DNA of 38,421 nt from Pseudomonadota bacterium (GTDB taxonomy: Bacteria > Pseudomonadota > Alphaproteobacteria > Rhizobiales > Beijerinckiaceae), in the NCBI GenBank assembly GCA_023386115.1, contig JAEWKL010000639.1, positions 1-38,421 of the forward strand. Direction: 5' to 3'. Position numbers and translations under genes: made by a program. The notes under the pieces are model-generated. The model did no database searches. It had not been told where the DNA came from and saw only the letters and a list, made by a program, of their open reading frames with translations. Position 1 is the stretch's first letter. Each line of letters opens with the position of its first letter. Shown here in pieces: positions 25,371 through 34,852 of the stretch.

Positions 25371-27752
25371 ATGCTGCGCCCGCGCCTGATCCCGCCCGAC
25401 GACGTCTTCCCCCCGAACCCCTGGGCGATCGAGGCCGTGCGCTTCGACGACCGGCTGGCACGGGACCTCACCGGCCAGGCCGAGACGATGTTCGCCCTGT
25501 CGAACGGCCATCTGGGCCTGCGCGGGATCGCCGACGAGGGGAGGCCGGTCGCCGAGGCCGGCACCTATCTCAACGGCTTCTACGAGCACCGCCCGATCTC
25601 CTACGGCGAGCGCGCCTACGGTTTCCCCTCCCGCGGCCAGAGCCTCCTGAATTGTCCTGACGGCATCGCGATGGCGCTGTGCGTCGACGGCGAGCCCTTC
25701 CTCGTCCCCGAGGCCGAGATCCTGTCGTACCGGCGGGTCCTGGACTTCCGGACCGGCACCCTCGACCGCGAGGTGCGCTGGGTGACGGCGTCGGGCAAGT
25801 TCCTGCACCTGCGGACCCGCCGCCTCGTCTCCCTCGCGCATCGCGACCTCGCGGCGATCGAGTACGCGCTCACGGCGGAATCCGGCGAGGCGGAGGTGGC
25901 GATCACCTCCGAGCTCCGGAACGATCAGCCGCTCGCCGCCGACACCACCGATCCGCGCCTGGCGGAGGGGTTCGTCGGGCGGGTGCTGCACCCGACCGGC
26001 ACCCGGTCCGACGCCCTGCGGGCCATCCTGTCCTTTCGCACCCGCAGCTCGGAGCTGGTGCTCGGCTGCGGCATGGACCACGCCGTCGCCGCCGGGTGCC
26101 CGCTGACGACGCGGGCGAGCTGCACCGACGACCTCGCGGCCTTCGTCTTCCGGGGCGTCCTCGCGCCGGGCGGGACGATCCGCATCCACAAGTTCCTGAG
26201 CTACCGCTATTCGGGCACGGCGAGCCCCGAGCAGATCCGGGCGCAGGTGGGACGGGGCCTCGACGGCGCGATCCGGAGCGGTTTCCCGGCGATCCTCGCC
26301 CGCCAGCGCCACGACGTCGACCGCTTCTGGGAGCGGGCCGACGTGACCGTCGAGACCGCCAACCCCCGCACGCAGCAGGCTGTGCGCTGGAACCTGTTCC
26401 AGCTGATGCAGGCCTCCGAGCGGGCGGAGGGGCACGGCATTCCGGCCCGGGGCCTGACCGGGCGGACCTACGAGGGTCACTATTTCTGGGACACGGAGAT
26501 CTACGTCCTGCCGTTCCTGGTCTACACGAACCCACCGATGGCCCGGAGCCTGCTCGAGGTCCGCTCCGCCATGCTGGACAAGGCGCGAGCCCGGGCCCGC
26601 GAGCTCGGGCATCGCGGCGCCACCTTCCCATGGCGGACGATCGACGGCGAGGAGGCTTCCGCCTACTACGCCGCCGGGACGGCGCAGTATCACATCAATG
26701 CCGACATCGCCTACGCGTTGCGCAAATACGTCGAGATCTCCGGCGATAGCGACTTCCTGTGCCGTTACGGCGCCGAGATCCTGGTCGAGACCGCCCGGCT
26801 GTGGTGCGACCTCGGCTTCTTCTCGCCGCGGATGGGTGGCCGCTTCTGCATCAACGGCGTGACCGGGCCGGACGAGTACACGGCGCTGGTCAACAACAAC
26901 TGCTTCACCAACCTGATGGCGCGGGACAACCTGCTTTACGCGGCCCGAACCGTCCGGGCCCTGGAGCGCGACAACCCCGACGGCTTCGCCGCCCTCGTCC
27001 GCCGCACCGGCCTCGACCCCGCCGAGCCGGAATTCTGGGAGGCGGCCGCCGACGGGATGTACATCCCTTACGACGAGCGGCTGCGGATCCATCCCCAGGA
27101 CGACAGCTTCCTCGACCTGGAGACCTGGGACTTCGCGGCGACGCCGGAGGACCATTATCCGCTCCTCCTGCACTACCACCCGCTGAACCTCTACCGCGCG
27201 CAGGTGATCAAGCAGGCCGACGTCGTCCTGGCCATGTTCCTGCTGAGCGACCAGTTCAGCCCGGAGGCCAAGCGGCGCAACTTCGACTATTACGACCCGC
27301 TGACCACCCACGATTCCTCGCTCTCGGTCTGCATCCAGAGTATCGTGGCGAACGAGATCGGGTTGCGGCAGACGGCGATCCGCTACTTCAACTTCGCCCT
27401 GACGATGGACCTGTCGGATATCGGCGGGAACATGAAGCACGGCGCCCATATCGCGGCGATCGGCGGCACGTGGCTGGCACTGGTCTACGGCTTCGCCGGC
27501 CTGCGCGACGCGAACGGGCGCCTGACCTTCAACCCGTGCCTGCCCGACGACTGGACGAGGCTGAGCTTCGCCCTGACGGTGCGCGGACGGATGATCCGCC
27601 TCGAGATCGGCCACGCGGCCGCAACCTACCGGCTGCTCGCCGGCGGCGAGCTGGTGCTCTGGCACCGCGAGGAGGGCCTGCGCCTCACGCCGGAGGAGCC
27701 GGCGGCCACCCGGGCGCTGCGGATGCCATCCGGCGGCACGCCCGAGGGCTAG
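25371..27752 (+). CDS. Glycoside hydrolase family 65 protein (disaccharide phosphorylase or hydrolase)
   Basis: The ATG at 25371 has GGAGG four bases upstream; the frame is open further upstream but with non-coding character. The product is 793 aa, the normal length of trehalose, maltose and kojibiose phosphorylases. The N-terminal beta-sandwich starts ETMFALSNGHLGLRG and includes NGFYEHRPISYGE. The (alpha/alpha)6 domain contains YEGHYFWDTEIYVLPF, GATFPWRTIDGEE, AQYHINADIAYAL and GVTGPDEYTALVNNN, in which Glu502 is the expected general acid. KQADVVLAMFLL and HDSSLSVCIQSIVA follow, and GNMKHGAHIAAIGGTWLALVYGFAGL closes the catalytic domain. GH65 enzymes commonly act with a beta-phosphoglucomutase, and a broken gene of that kind follows directly. 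The sugar substrate cannot be fixed from the sequence. The gene is divergent from ackA/xfp and may feed them sugar phosphates. Confidence 0.9.
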   Translation: MLRPRLIPPDDVFPPNPWAIEAVRFDDRLARDLTGQAETMFALSNGHLGLRGIADEGRPVAEAGTYLNGFYEHRPISYGERAYGFPSRGQSLLNCPDGIAMALCVDGEPFLVPEAEILSYRRVLDFRTGTLDREVRWVTASGKFLHLRTRRLVSLAHRDLAAIEYALTAESGEAEVAITSELRNDQPLAADTTDPRLAEGFVGRVLHPTGTRSDALRAILSFRTRSSELVLGCGMDHAVAAGCPLTTRASCTDDLAAFVFRGVLAPGGTIRIHKFLSYRYSGTASPEQIRAQVGRGLDGAIRSGFPAILARQRHDVDRFWERADVTVETANPRTQQAVRWNLFQLMQASERAEGHGIPARGLTGRTYEGHYFWDTEIYVLPFLVYTNPPMARSLLEVRSAMLDKARARARELGHRGATFPWRTIDGEEASAYYAAGTAQYHINADIAYALRKYVEISGDSDFLCRYGAEILVETARLWCDLGFFSPRMGGRFCINGVTGPDEYTALVNNNCFTNLMARDNLLYAARTVRALERDNPDGFAALVRRTGLDPAEPEFWEAAADGMYIPYDERLRIHPQDDSFLDLETWDFAATPEDHYPLLLHYHPLNLYRAQVIKQADVVLAMFLLSDQFSPEAKRRNFDYYDPLTTHDSSLSVCIQSIVANEIGLRQTAIRYFNFALTMDLSDIGGNMKHGAHIAAIGGTWLALVYGFAGLRDANGRLTFNPCLPDDWTRLSFALTVRGRMIRLEIGHAAATYRLLAGGELVLWHREEGLRLTPEEPAATRALRMPSGGTPEG

Positions 27753-27762
27753 GAGCACCGCC

Positions 27763-27810
27763 ATGACTCCAGAAGCCATGACTCCAGAAGCAATGACCCC
27801 AACACCGATG
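27763..27810 (+). repeat. 15-bp repeat multiplying the start codon
   Basis: ATGACTCCAGAAGCC is followed by ATGACTCCAGAAGCA, a diverged unit ATGACCCCAACACCG and a final ATGACC, each in frame. The broken HAD gene therefore has four possible ATG starts, adding the peptide MTPEA repeatedly ahead of the true family N-terminus (TRTLRATIFD). Confidence 0.75.
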
Positions 27811-28082
27811 ACCCGAACTCTCCGCGCGACGATCTTCGACGTCGACGGCGTGCCGGTGGATTCGCCGCATGAGCGGGCCTGGCGCGGGGCGCGGGCAGGC
27901 CTCGCCCAGAGGGTGCGCGGGCGGAGCTGGAGCGGCTCGGCATCGCTCGGCTCGGCGACGAGGCCAGGCTGCGGGCGGCCGGAGCCGACCTCGTCCTCAC
28001 CTCCCTCGACGGGCTCGACACTGCCGCCCTGGCCGGCAGGGTCCTGCGAGCCCGTCCGTCCGTGCGGCCCGACGATGCGTGA
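27763..28082 (+). pseudogene. Beta-phosphoglucomutase-like HAD gene with internal deletion and frameshift
   Basis: The 5' part (frame of 27763) reads RATIFDVDGVPVDSPHERAWRGA, the HAD motif I (D-x-D-G-V) and start of the cap domain of beta-phosphoglucomutases, with Pro where Leu is usual. Near 27905 the homology jumps to another frame, which reads RAELERLGIARLGDEARLRAAGADLVLTSLDGLDTAALAGRV and stops at 28080-28082; this looks like the C-terminal end of the same family. About 150 residues (motifs II and III and most of the cap) are missing. AGGAG precedes the first ATG by 7 bases, so translation once followed the GH65 gene 10 bases upstream. The gene cannot encode an active mutase; a functional copy must lie elsewhere if one is needed. 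Confidence 0.75.
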
Positions 28083-28385
28083 CGGATCACGAGCCGCCGG
28101 ATCCACCGGCTTGGCCTCGTCGATGTCGCGCAAGGAACGATTTCTCCTGTAGACGCTCTGTACAACCAGTGGGTGATAGGCTACTAATCCTACAAGTTGG
28201 CTCGTTTTCTTCGTTCGGTTTGCTGCTTCTGTCCCGTCTCATCTGGGGAGAAGTCGCCGTACGTCACGCCTCCGGGATGGAGGTGTGCGCCTATACCTGA
28301 ATCCAGCGAAAACGACACGCGGAGCATCGTCCGAACCATCTGCGTCACGCGCCCCTTCGACATCCGTCGAACCGGAGAACCGCCT
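28083..28385. other. Upstream region of the nar operon
   Basis: These 300 bases separate the broken HAD gene from narK and should hold the nar promoter. I see no perfect FNR box (TTGAT-N4-ATCAA) and no clear -35/-10 pair. A 16-bp dyad sits next to the ribosome-binding site. No gene is recognised. Confidence 0.5.
28356..28371. promoter_or_regulatory. Dyad TTCGAC-N4-GTCGAA before narK
   Basis: This perfect 6-bp inverted repeat with a 4-base spacer ends 14 bases before the GTG start of narK, abutting the GGAGAA ribosome-binding site. The spacing resembles Crp/Fnr-family sites, but the half-site TTCGAC is not the FNR consensus. It could be an operator or a hairpin that affects translation. Confidence 0.35.
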
Positions 28386-31088
28386 GTGGCAACATTGGTC
28401 ACCTCGCCGAGTGGCACGGCCGAACAGGCCGACCGGGTTCTCTGGACGAGCACCGCCGCGTTCACGGCGAGCTTCGCGGTCTGGACGATCTTCTCCATCA
28501 TCGGCATCGGGATCAGGGACGAGCTGAGCTTGTCCGAGACGCAGTTCGGGCTCCTCGTCGGCACGCCGATCCTGTCCGGCTCGGTGTCGCGGCTGTTCCT
28601 CGGCGTCTGGTCCGACCGCTATGGCGGCCGCAGGATCTTCGCGGGCCTCATGGTCGTCTCCGCGGCCGCGACCTACGCGCTGATCTGGGCCGACAGCTAC
28701 CCGGCGATGCTGCTCGCCGGCCTCGTCGTCGGGCTCGCCGGAGGCACCTTCTCGGTGGGCGTGCCTTACGTCTCGCGCTTCTTCTCCCCGGACCGGCAGG
28801 GCACGGCGCTCGGCATCTTCGGGGCCGGCAATGTCGGCGCCGCCGTCACCAAGTTCCTCGCCCCCTTCGTGATGGTCGCGATGGGCTGGCGCGGCGTCGC
28901 GCAGGTCTGGGCGGCGGGCCTCGTCGTGGCCGCCCTCCTCTTCCTGCTCCTCACCCGGGACGAGCCGGCCGAAGCCTCCCGTCGAGCGGCGTCACGCGCG
29001 CCGTTCCTGGATCAGTTCAAGGTACTGGTCCATCCCCAGGTCTGGCGCTTCTCGCTCTACTATTTCTTCAGCTTCGGCGGCTTCGTCGCGCTGGCTTTGT
29101 GGCTGCCGCAATACCTGGTCGCGACCTACGGCCTGTCCCTGGCCTCGGCCGGCATGCTGGCCGCCTTCTATTCCGTCCCGGCCAGCCTGTTCCGCATCTA
29201 TGGCGGGGTCCTGTCCGACCGCTACGGCGCCCGCGCGGTGCTGTACTGGACCTTCGGCGTCGGCGTCGTCTGCACATTCATGCTGTCCTATCCGCCGACG
29301 ACCTACGTCATCGAGGGGATCCGGGAGCCGATCCGCTTCTCGACGAGCCTGGGCCTCACGCCGTTCCTGGTCGTCATGTTCGTGCTCGGCTTCTTCATGA
29401 GCCTCGGCAAGGCCGCGGTGTACAAGCACGTGCCGGTCTACTACCCGCAGGATGTCGGCACCGTCGGCGGTCTCGTCGGGATGATCGGCGGGCTCGGCGG
29501 CTTCCTCCTGCCGGTCGCCTTCGGCGTGCTGGAGGACCTGACCGGCGTCCGGACCGCCTGCTTCGCGCTGCTGTTCCTCGTCGTCGCGACCTCGCTCGTC
29601 TGGATGCACGTGTCGGTCCAGCGGCTCTACCGCGCGGGAATCCGGCCCGCCGCGCCGGTCGTCGCGGTGCGGGACGTCGCCATCCCGGACGAGCGCCGCG
29701 TCCCGGAGACGAGGCCGGCCGACGCGCATCTCCTGACCGACTGGCGGCCGGAGGACCCGGTTTTCTGGAAGAGCACGGGGCGCGCGATCGCGCGGCGCAA
29801 CCTCTGGATCTCGACCTACTGCCTCGCGCTCGCCTTCGCGGTCTGGCAGCTCTGGAGCATCGTCGTGGCGTGGCTGCCGGCGGCCGGCTTCCACTTCACC
29901 GCCAACCAGCTCTTCTGGCTGGCGGCGGCGCCGGGGATCTCCGGCGCGACCCTGCGCATCTTCTACTCGTTCCTGGTGCCTGTCTTCGGCGGCCGGTTGT
30001 GGACGGCCCTCTCGACCGGCACGCTGCTCATCCCGGCCTTCGGCCTCGGCTACGCCGTCCAGAACCCGCAGACGCCCTACCTCATCTTCCTGGCGTTGGC
30101 GCTCCTGTGCGGGTTCGGCGGCGGCAACTTCGCGTCGTCGGTCTCCAACATCTCGTTCTTCTTCCCCCGGACGGAGAAGGGCCGCGCCCTCGCGATCAAT
30201 TCGGGCATCGGCAATCTCGGCGTCAGCGTCATGCAGCTCGCCGTGCCCTTCGTCATCGCGATGAGCCTTTTCGGCACCCTGTCGGGCGCGCCGCAGACGA
30301 CGCCCGACGGCGCCGCACTCTGGCTGCAGAATGCCGGCTTCGTCTGGGTGCCGCTGATCGCGGCCGGCGTCGTCGCCGCTTGGCTCGGCATGAACGACAT
30401 CGCCTCGGCCAAGGCCTCCTTCACCGAGCAACTGGTGATCTTCCGCCACCTCCACACCTGGGTGATGTGCTGGCTCTATACCGGCACCTTCGGCACCTTC
30501 ATCGGGATGTCCGCCGCGTTCCCGCTCCTGACGCGGCTGGTCTTCCCCGAGGTGGATTCGCTGCACTACGCCTTCATCGGCCCGCTGATCGGCGCCCTGT
30601 CGCGCGCCTTCTCGGGCGGATTGTCGGATCGGCTCGGCGGCGAGCGCGTGACCTTCTGGGTCTTCGTCGCGATGATCGTCTTCGCCCTCCTGCTGATCGC
30701 CGCGCTCGACAGCCGCAGCTTCCAGGGCTTCTTCGCCATGACGCTGCTGCTCTTCCTCGCGAGCGGCATCGGCAACGCCTCGACCTTCCAGATGGTACCC
30801 GGGATCATCGCGCGGGTCGTCGATGCCGAGGCGCCGGGCGCGAGCGCAGAGGAGCGCCGGCGCCGGGCGGAGTGGGAGAGCGCGGCCATCACCGGCTTCA
30901 TCTCGGCCATCGCGGCCTATGGCGGCTTCTACATCCCGAAGGCCCTCGGCACCTCGATCGCCGTGGCCGGCAGCGCCGACGCGGCGCTCTACGGGTTCGC
31001 CGCCTTCTTCCTCACCTGCGCCCTGGCGACCTGGGTCTTCTACACCGGTCCGCGCGGGCTCTTCCGGACGACGGAGCGACGCGCATGA
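28386..31088 (+). CDS. narK: Fused NarK1-NarK2 nitrate/nitrite transporter
   Basis: I start at GTG 28386, with GGAGAA six bases upstream; the open frame before it looks non-coding. The product is 900 aa, two complete MFS transporters in one chain, predicted to span the membrane about 24 times. The first half (about 15-430) has GIGIRDELSLSETQFG, LAGGTFSVGVPYVSRFF and the NNP-family glycine-rich stretch GGLVGMIGGLGGFLLPV. A hydrophilic linker (about 430-475) leads to the second half, which has GGGNFASSVSNISFFFP and GKAL-like RALAINSGIGNLGVS. Fused NarK proteins of this kind are known in Paracoccus, where the two halves are assigned to nitrate uptake and nitrate/nitrite exchange. The stop overlaps the narG start by ATGA, so import and reduction of nitrate are co-expressed. 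Confidence 0.93.
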   Translation: MATLVTSPSGTAEQADRVLWTSTAAFTASFAVWTIFSIIGIGIRDELSLSETQFGLLVGTPILSGSVSRLFLGVWSDRYGGRRIFAGLMVVSAAATYALIWADSYPAMLLAGLVVGLAGGTFSVGVPYVSRFFSPDRQGTALGIFGAGNVGAAVTKFLAPFVMVAMGWRGVAQVWAAGLVVAALLFLLLTRDEPAEASRRAASRAPFLDQFKVLVHPQVWRFSLYYFFSFGGFVALALWLPQYLVATYGLSLASAGMLAAFYSVPASLFRIYGGVLSDRYGARAVLYWTFGVGVVCTFMLSYPPTTYVIEGIREPIRFSTSLGLTPFLVVMFVLGFFMSLGKAAVYKHVPVYYPQDVGTVGGLVGMIGGLGGFLLPVAFGVLEDLTGVRTACFALLFLVVATSLVWMHVSVQRLYRAGIRPAAPVVAVRDVAIPDERRVPETRPADAHLLTDWRPEDPVFWKSTGRAIARRNLWISTYCLALAFAVWQLWSIVVAWLPAAGFHFTANQLFWLAAAPGISGATLRIFYSFLVPVFGGRLWTALSTGTLLIPAFGLGYAVQNPQTPYLIFLALALLCGFGGGNFASSVSNISFFFPRTEKGRALAINSGIGNLGVSVMQLAVPFVIAMSLFGTLSGAPQTTPDGAALWLQNAGFVWVPLIAAGVVAAWLGMNDIASAKASFTEQLVIFRHLHTWVMCWLYTGTFGTFIGMSAAFPLLTRLVFPEVDSLHYAFIGPLIGALSRAFSGGLSDRLGGERVTFWVFVAMIVFALLLIAALDSRSFQGFFAMTLLLFLASGIGNASTFQMVPGIIARVVDAEAPGASAEERRRRAEWESAAITGFISAIAAYGGFYIPKALGTSIAVAGSADAALYGFAAFFLTCALATWVFYTGPRGLFRTTERRA

Positions 31089-34000
31089 GCCACTTCCTCG
31101 ATCGCCTGACCTTCTTCCGGCAGCGCCGCGAGACCTTCTCCGAGGGCTGGGGCGTCGCCACGGACGAGCCGCGCGCCTGGGAGAACACCTATCGGAAGCG
31201 CTGGGCCTCGGACAAGATCGTCCGCTCCACCCACGGCGTGAACTGCACCGGCTCCTGCTCCTGGAAGATCTACGTCAAGGGCGGGATCGTCACCTGGGAG
31301 ACGCAGCAGACCGACTACCCCCGCACGCGGCCCGACCTGCCCAACCACGAGCCGCGCGGCTGCCCGCGGGGTGCGAGCTACAGCTGGTACCTGTATTCGG
31401 GAACCCGCATCAAGTATCCGCTGGTGCGGGCGCGGATGCTGAAGGCTTGGCGCGAGGCCCGCGCCGCGCTCGGACCCGTCGATGCGTGGCGCCGGATCGT
31501 CTCGGACGGCGAGACGCGCGCGGGCTGGGTGACGCGCCGCGGCCGCGGCGGCTTCGTGCGCGCGACCTGGGACGAGGTCGCCGAGATCATCGCGGCGGCC
31601 AACATCCACACGATCAAGGAATACGGCCCGGACCGGATCGCCGGCTTCTCGCCGATTCCCGCCATGTCGATGGTCTCCTACGCGGCGGGCACGCGCTACC
31701 TGTCCCTCATCGGCGCCACATCCCTGAGCTTCTACGACTGGTACTGCGACCTGCCGCCGTCCTCGCCGCAGACCTGGGGCGAGCAGACGGACGTTCCGGA
31801 GAGCGCCGACTGGTACAATGCGGGCTTCCTGCTCGTCTGGGGATCGAACATCCCGCAGACCCGCTCGCCGGACGCCCATTTCTACACGGAAGGCCGCTAC
31901 AAGGGCACCAAGAGCGTCGTCGTCTCGCCCGATTACAGCGAGGCCTGCAAGTTCGCCGATTTGTGGCTGCATCCCAAGCAGGGCACCGACGCCGCCCTGG
32001 CGCTGGCGCTCGTCCACGTTGTCCTGAAGGAATTCTACATCGACCGGCAGGTGCCGTATTTCCAGGACTACGCGCGGCGCTACAGCGACATGCCGCTCCT
32101 GGTGAAGCTCGTCGCGCGCGACGGGCTGCTCATGCCGGAGCGCTTCCTGCGCGCCGCCGATTTCGCCGACGGCCTGGGGGAGGGGGCGAATCCGGACTGG
32201 AAGACCGTCGCCCTCGGCGAGGACGGGCGCGTCGTCTGTCCACGCGGGTCGGCGGGCTTCCGCTGGGGCGATCCGGGCAAGTGGAACTTGGAGGAGAAGG
32301 ACGGCGCCGGAACATCCGTGTCCTTGCGCCTCTCGCTCGACGGCATCGAGGACCAGCGGGTGCCGGTCTCCTTCCCGTATTTCGGCGGCACCGCGCCGGG
32401 AAGCTTCGTGTCGACCGATCATCCCGAGGTCCTGAGCCGCGTCGTGCCCCTGCGCCGCCTCGCGCTCAAGGACGGGGAGGCGCTGGTCGCCACCGTGTTC
32501 GACCTGCTCTGCGCCCATTACGGCGTCGACCGTGGCTTCGGGGGGGGCGACGTCGCCGCGAGCCACGATGACGACGCGCCGTTCAGCCCGGCCTGGGCGG
32601 AGGGCATCTGCGGCGTGCCGCGTCAGGCGATCCTGCAGACGGCGCGGGAATTCGCCGAGACCGCCGAGAAGACCAACGGGCGCGCCATGGCGATCGTCGG
32701 CGCCGGGCTCAACCACTGGTACCATATGGACATGAGCTACCGCGCCATCATCGCGCTGCTCGTGCTCTGCGGCTGCGTCGGCAAGTCGGGCGGCGGCTGG
32801 GCCCATTACGTCGGGCAGGAGAAGCTGCGTCCGCAGACCGGCTGGCTGCCGCTCGCCTTCGCCTCCGACTGGGTGCGCCCGCCGCGCCAGGTCAACGGGA
32901 CGTCGTTCTTCTACGCCCATTCCGATCAGTGGCGCTACGATACCCTCGCCATCCCGGACATCCTGTCGCCGACGGCGCCCCCCGGCGACTGGTCGGGATC
33001 GATGATCGACTACAACCTGCGCGCGGTGCGGATGGGATGGCTGCCCTCCGCTCCCCAGCTCGACGTCAACCCGCTCGCGCTGGCGCGGGCCCTCGCGACC
33101 AGCGGTGAGGATCCGGCCGTCGCCCTGCCGCGCATGCTGAAGTCGGGCAAGGTCCGGTTCGCTGTTGCGGACCCGGACGCGCCGCAGAACTGGCCGCGCA
33201 ACATGTTCTTCTGGCGCTCCAACGTGCTGGGTGCGAGCGGCAAGGGGCACGAATACTTCCTCAAGCATCTCGTCGGGTCGTCCCACGGCGTCGTCGGGAC
33301 GGAGGAGGGGATCCGGCCGGACGAGGTCGCGTGGCGCGAGGAGGCGCCGCGGGGCAAGCTCGACCTGATGGTCAACATCGATTTCCGGATGTCGACGACG
33401 AGCCTCTACTCCGACATCGTCCTGCCGACGGCGACCTGGTACGAGAAGCACGACCTCAACACCTCGGACATGCATCCCTTCATCCACCCGCTGACGGCGG
33501 CGGTGGATCCGGTCTGGGAGGCGCGCAGCGACTGGGACATCTTCCGCACCATCGCGCAGACCTTCTCCCGCCTGTGCGAGGGCGAACTGGGCGTGGAGAA
33601 GGACATCGTCCTGAACCCGATCCAGCACGACAGCGCGGCCGAGCTCGCCCAGCCCTACGCCCCGCTCGACTGGGGGCGCGGCGAGACCGATCCGGTGCCG
33701 GGCCGGACCATGGCGAGCATCGCCGTGGTGGAGCGCGACTATCCGGCGACCTACGCGCGGTTCACGGCGATCGGCCCGAAGCTCGAGGCCCTCGGCAATG
33801 GCGGCAAGGGCCTCGACTGGGACACCAAGCACGAGGTCGGCCTGCTCGGCGCCCTGAACGGCCGCGTCGAGACGGGGCCGGCCGCCGGCCGGCCGAAGGT
33901 TCTGACCGACATCGACGCCTGCGAGACGATCCTCATGCTGGCGCCGGAGACGAACGGCCAGGTCGCCGTCAAGGCGTGGGAAGCGCTCAGCAAGGCGACC

Positions 34001-34852
34001 GGGCGCGACCACGCCCACCTCGCCGCCGGCAAGGAGGAGGAGAAGATCCGCTTCCGCGACGTCGTCGCCCAGCCCCGCAAGATCATCTCCTCGCCGATCT
34101 GGTCGGGGCTCGAGAGCGAGCAGGTCTGCTACAGCGCCGGCTACACCAACGTCCACGAACTGATCCCGTGGCGCACCCTGACCGGACGCCAGCAGCTCTT
34201 CCTCGACCACCCGTGGATGCTGGCCTTCGGCGAGGGTTTCGCGACCTGGCGTCCGCCGATCGACACCAGGACCGTGGCGCAGGTCGCCGGCCGACTGCCG
34301 AACGGGCATCCCGAGATCCAGCTCAACATCCTGACCCCGCACCAGAAATGGGGGATCCACTCGAGCTACACCGAGAACCTGCTGCTGCTCAGCCTCAATC
34401 GCGGCGGGCCGACGATCTGGATCAGCGAGGCGGATGCCCGCAAGGCCGGCATCGAGGACAACGACTGGATCGAGGCCTTCAACGTGAACGGGGCGGTGAC
34501 CGCCCGGGCGATCGTCTCCCAGCGCATCATGGAGGGCTCGGCGATCATGTATCACGCCCAGGAAAAGCTCGTGAACACGGTCGGATCCGAGATCACCAAC
34601 CAGCGCGGCGGCGTCCACAACTCCATCACCCGCATCAACATGAAGCCGACCCACATGATCGGCGGCTACGTCCAGCTCGCCTACGGCTTCAACTACTACG
34701 GCACGGTCGGGGCGAATCGCGACGAGTTCGTCATCATCCGCAAGATGAACCACGTCAACTGGTTCGACAAAGCCGTCGACGACACGTTCAACACGCAAGG
34801 GACCGCCGATTGGGGCGGGCACGGCACGAGCGCGAAGGAGAGTGTCGCATGA
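31085..34852 (+). CDS. narG: Respiratory nitrate reductase alpha subunit
   Basis: This is the catalytic subunit of the membrane-bound NarGHI complex. It reduces nitrate to nitrite at a bis-MGD molybdenum centre facing the cytoplasm. At 1255 aa it is full length. The FS0 [4Fe-4S] ligands are His50, Cys54, Cys58 and Cys93 (THGVNCTGSCSW, RGCPRGASYSWY), and the molybdenum ligand is Asp222 in FYDWYCDLPPSSPQTWGEQ, all at positions expected for the family. Other typical blocks are KGGGWAHYVGQEK-like SGGGWAHYVGQEKLRP and the C-terminal molydopterin-binding TSLNRGG-like segments. No Tat signal is present, as in other NarG proteins, which rely on NarJ. ATG overlaps the narK stop and TGA overlaps the narH start (ATGA both times). 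Confidence 0.97.
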   Translation: MSHFLDRLTFFRQRRETFSEGWGVATDEPRAWENTYRKRWASDKIVRSTHGVNCTGSCSWKIYVKGGIVTWETQQTDYPRTRPDLPNHEPRGCPRGASYSWYLYSGTRIKYPLVRARMLKAWREARAALGPVDAWRRIVSDGETRAGWVTRRGRGGFVRATWDEVAEIIAAANIHTIKEYGPDRIAGFSPIPAMSMVSYAAGTRYLSLIGATSLSFYDWYCDLPPSSPQTWGEQTDVPESADWYNAGFLLVWGSNIPQTRSPDAHFYTEGRYKGTKSVVVSPDYSEACKFADLWLHPKQGTDAALALALVHVVLKEFYIDRQVPYFQDYARRYSDMPLLVKLVARDGLLMPERFLRAADFADGLGEGANPDWKTVALGEDGRVVCPRGSAGFRWGDPGKWNLEEKDGAGTSVSLRLSLDGIEDQRVPVSFPYFGGTAPGSFVSTDHPEVLSRVVPLRRLALKDGEALVATVFDLLCAHYGVDRGFGGGDVAASHDDDAPFSPAWAEGICGVPRQAILQTAREFAETAEKTNGRAMAIVGAGLNHWYHMDMSYRAIIALLVLCGCVGKSGGGWAHYVGQEKLRPQTGWLPLAFASDWVRPPRQVNGTSFFYAHSDQWRYDTLAIPDILSPTAPPGDWSGSMIDYNLRAVRMGWLPSAPQLDVNPLALARALATSGEDPAVALPRMLKSGKVRFAVADPDAPQNWPRNMFFWRSNVLGASGKGHEYFLKHLVGSSHGVVGTEEGIRPDEVAWREEAPRGKLDLMVNIDFRMSTTSLYSDIVLPTATWYEKHDLNTSDMHPFIHPLTAAVDPVWEARSDWDIFRTIAQTFSRLCEGELGVEKDIVLNPIQHDSAAELAQPYAPLDWGRGETDPVPGRTMASIAVVERDYPATYARFTAIGPKLEALGNGGKGLDWDTKHEVGLLGALNGRVETGPAAGRPKVLTDIDACETILMLAPETNGQVAVKAWEALSKATGRDHAHLAAGKEEEKIRFRDVVAQPRKIISSPIWSGLESEQVCYSAGYTNVHELIPWRTLTGRQQLFLDHPWMLAFGEGFATWRPPIDTRTVAQVAGRLPNGHPEIQLNILTPHQKWGIHSSYTENLLLLSLNRGGPTIWISEADARKAGIEDNDWIEAFNVNGAVTARAIVSQRIMEGSAIMYHAQEKLVNTVGSEITNQRGGVHNSITRINMKPTHMIGGYVQLAYGFNYYGTVGANRDEFVIIRKMNHVNWFDKAVDDTFNTQGTADWGGHGTSAKESVA

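Noticed and set aside
25197..28133. 978-codon minus-strand open frame
   Set aside because: It is antisense to the GH65 gene and its broken partner; composition is typical of a shadow frame.
28160..28200. Possible tRNA-like anticodon arm upstream of narK
   Set aside because: No D-arm, T-arm (GGTTCGA-type) or acceptor pairing could be matched.
31040..34822. 1260-codon minus-strand open frame
   Set aside because: It is antisense to narG, whose catalytic ligands are all present; the antisense frame has no recognisable domain.
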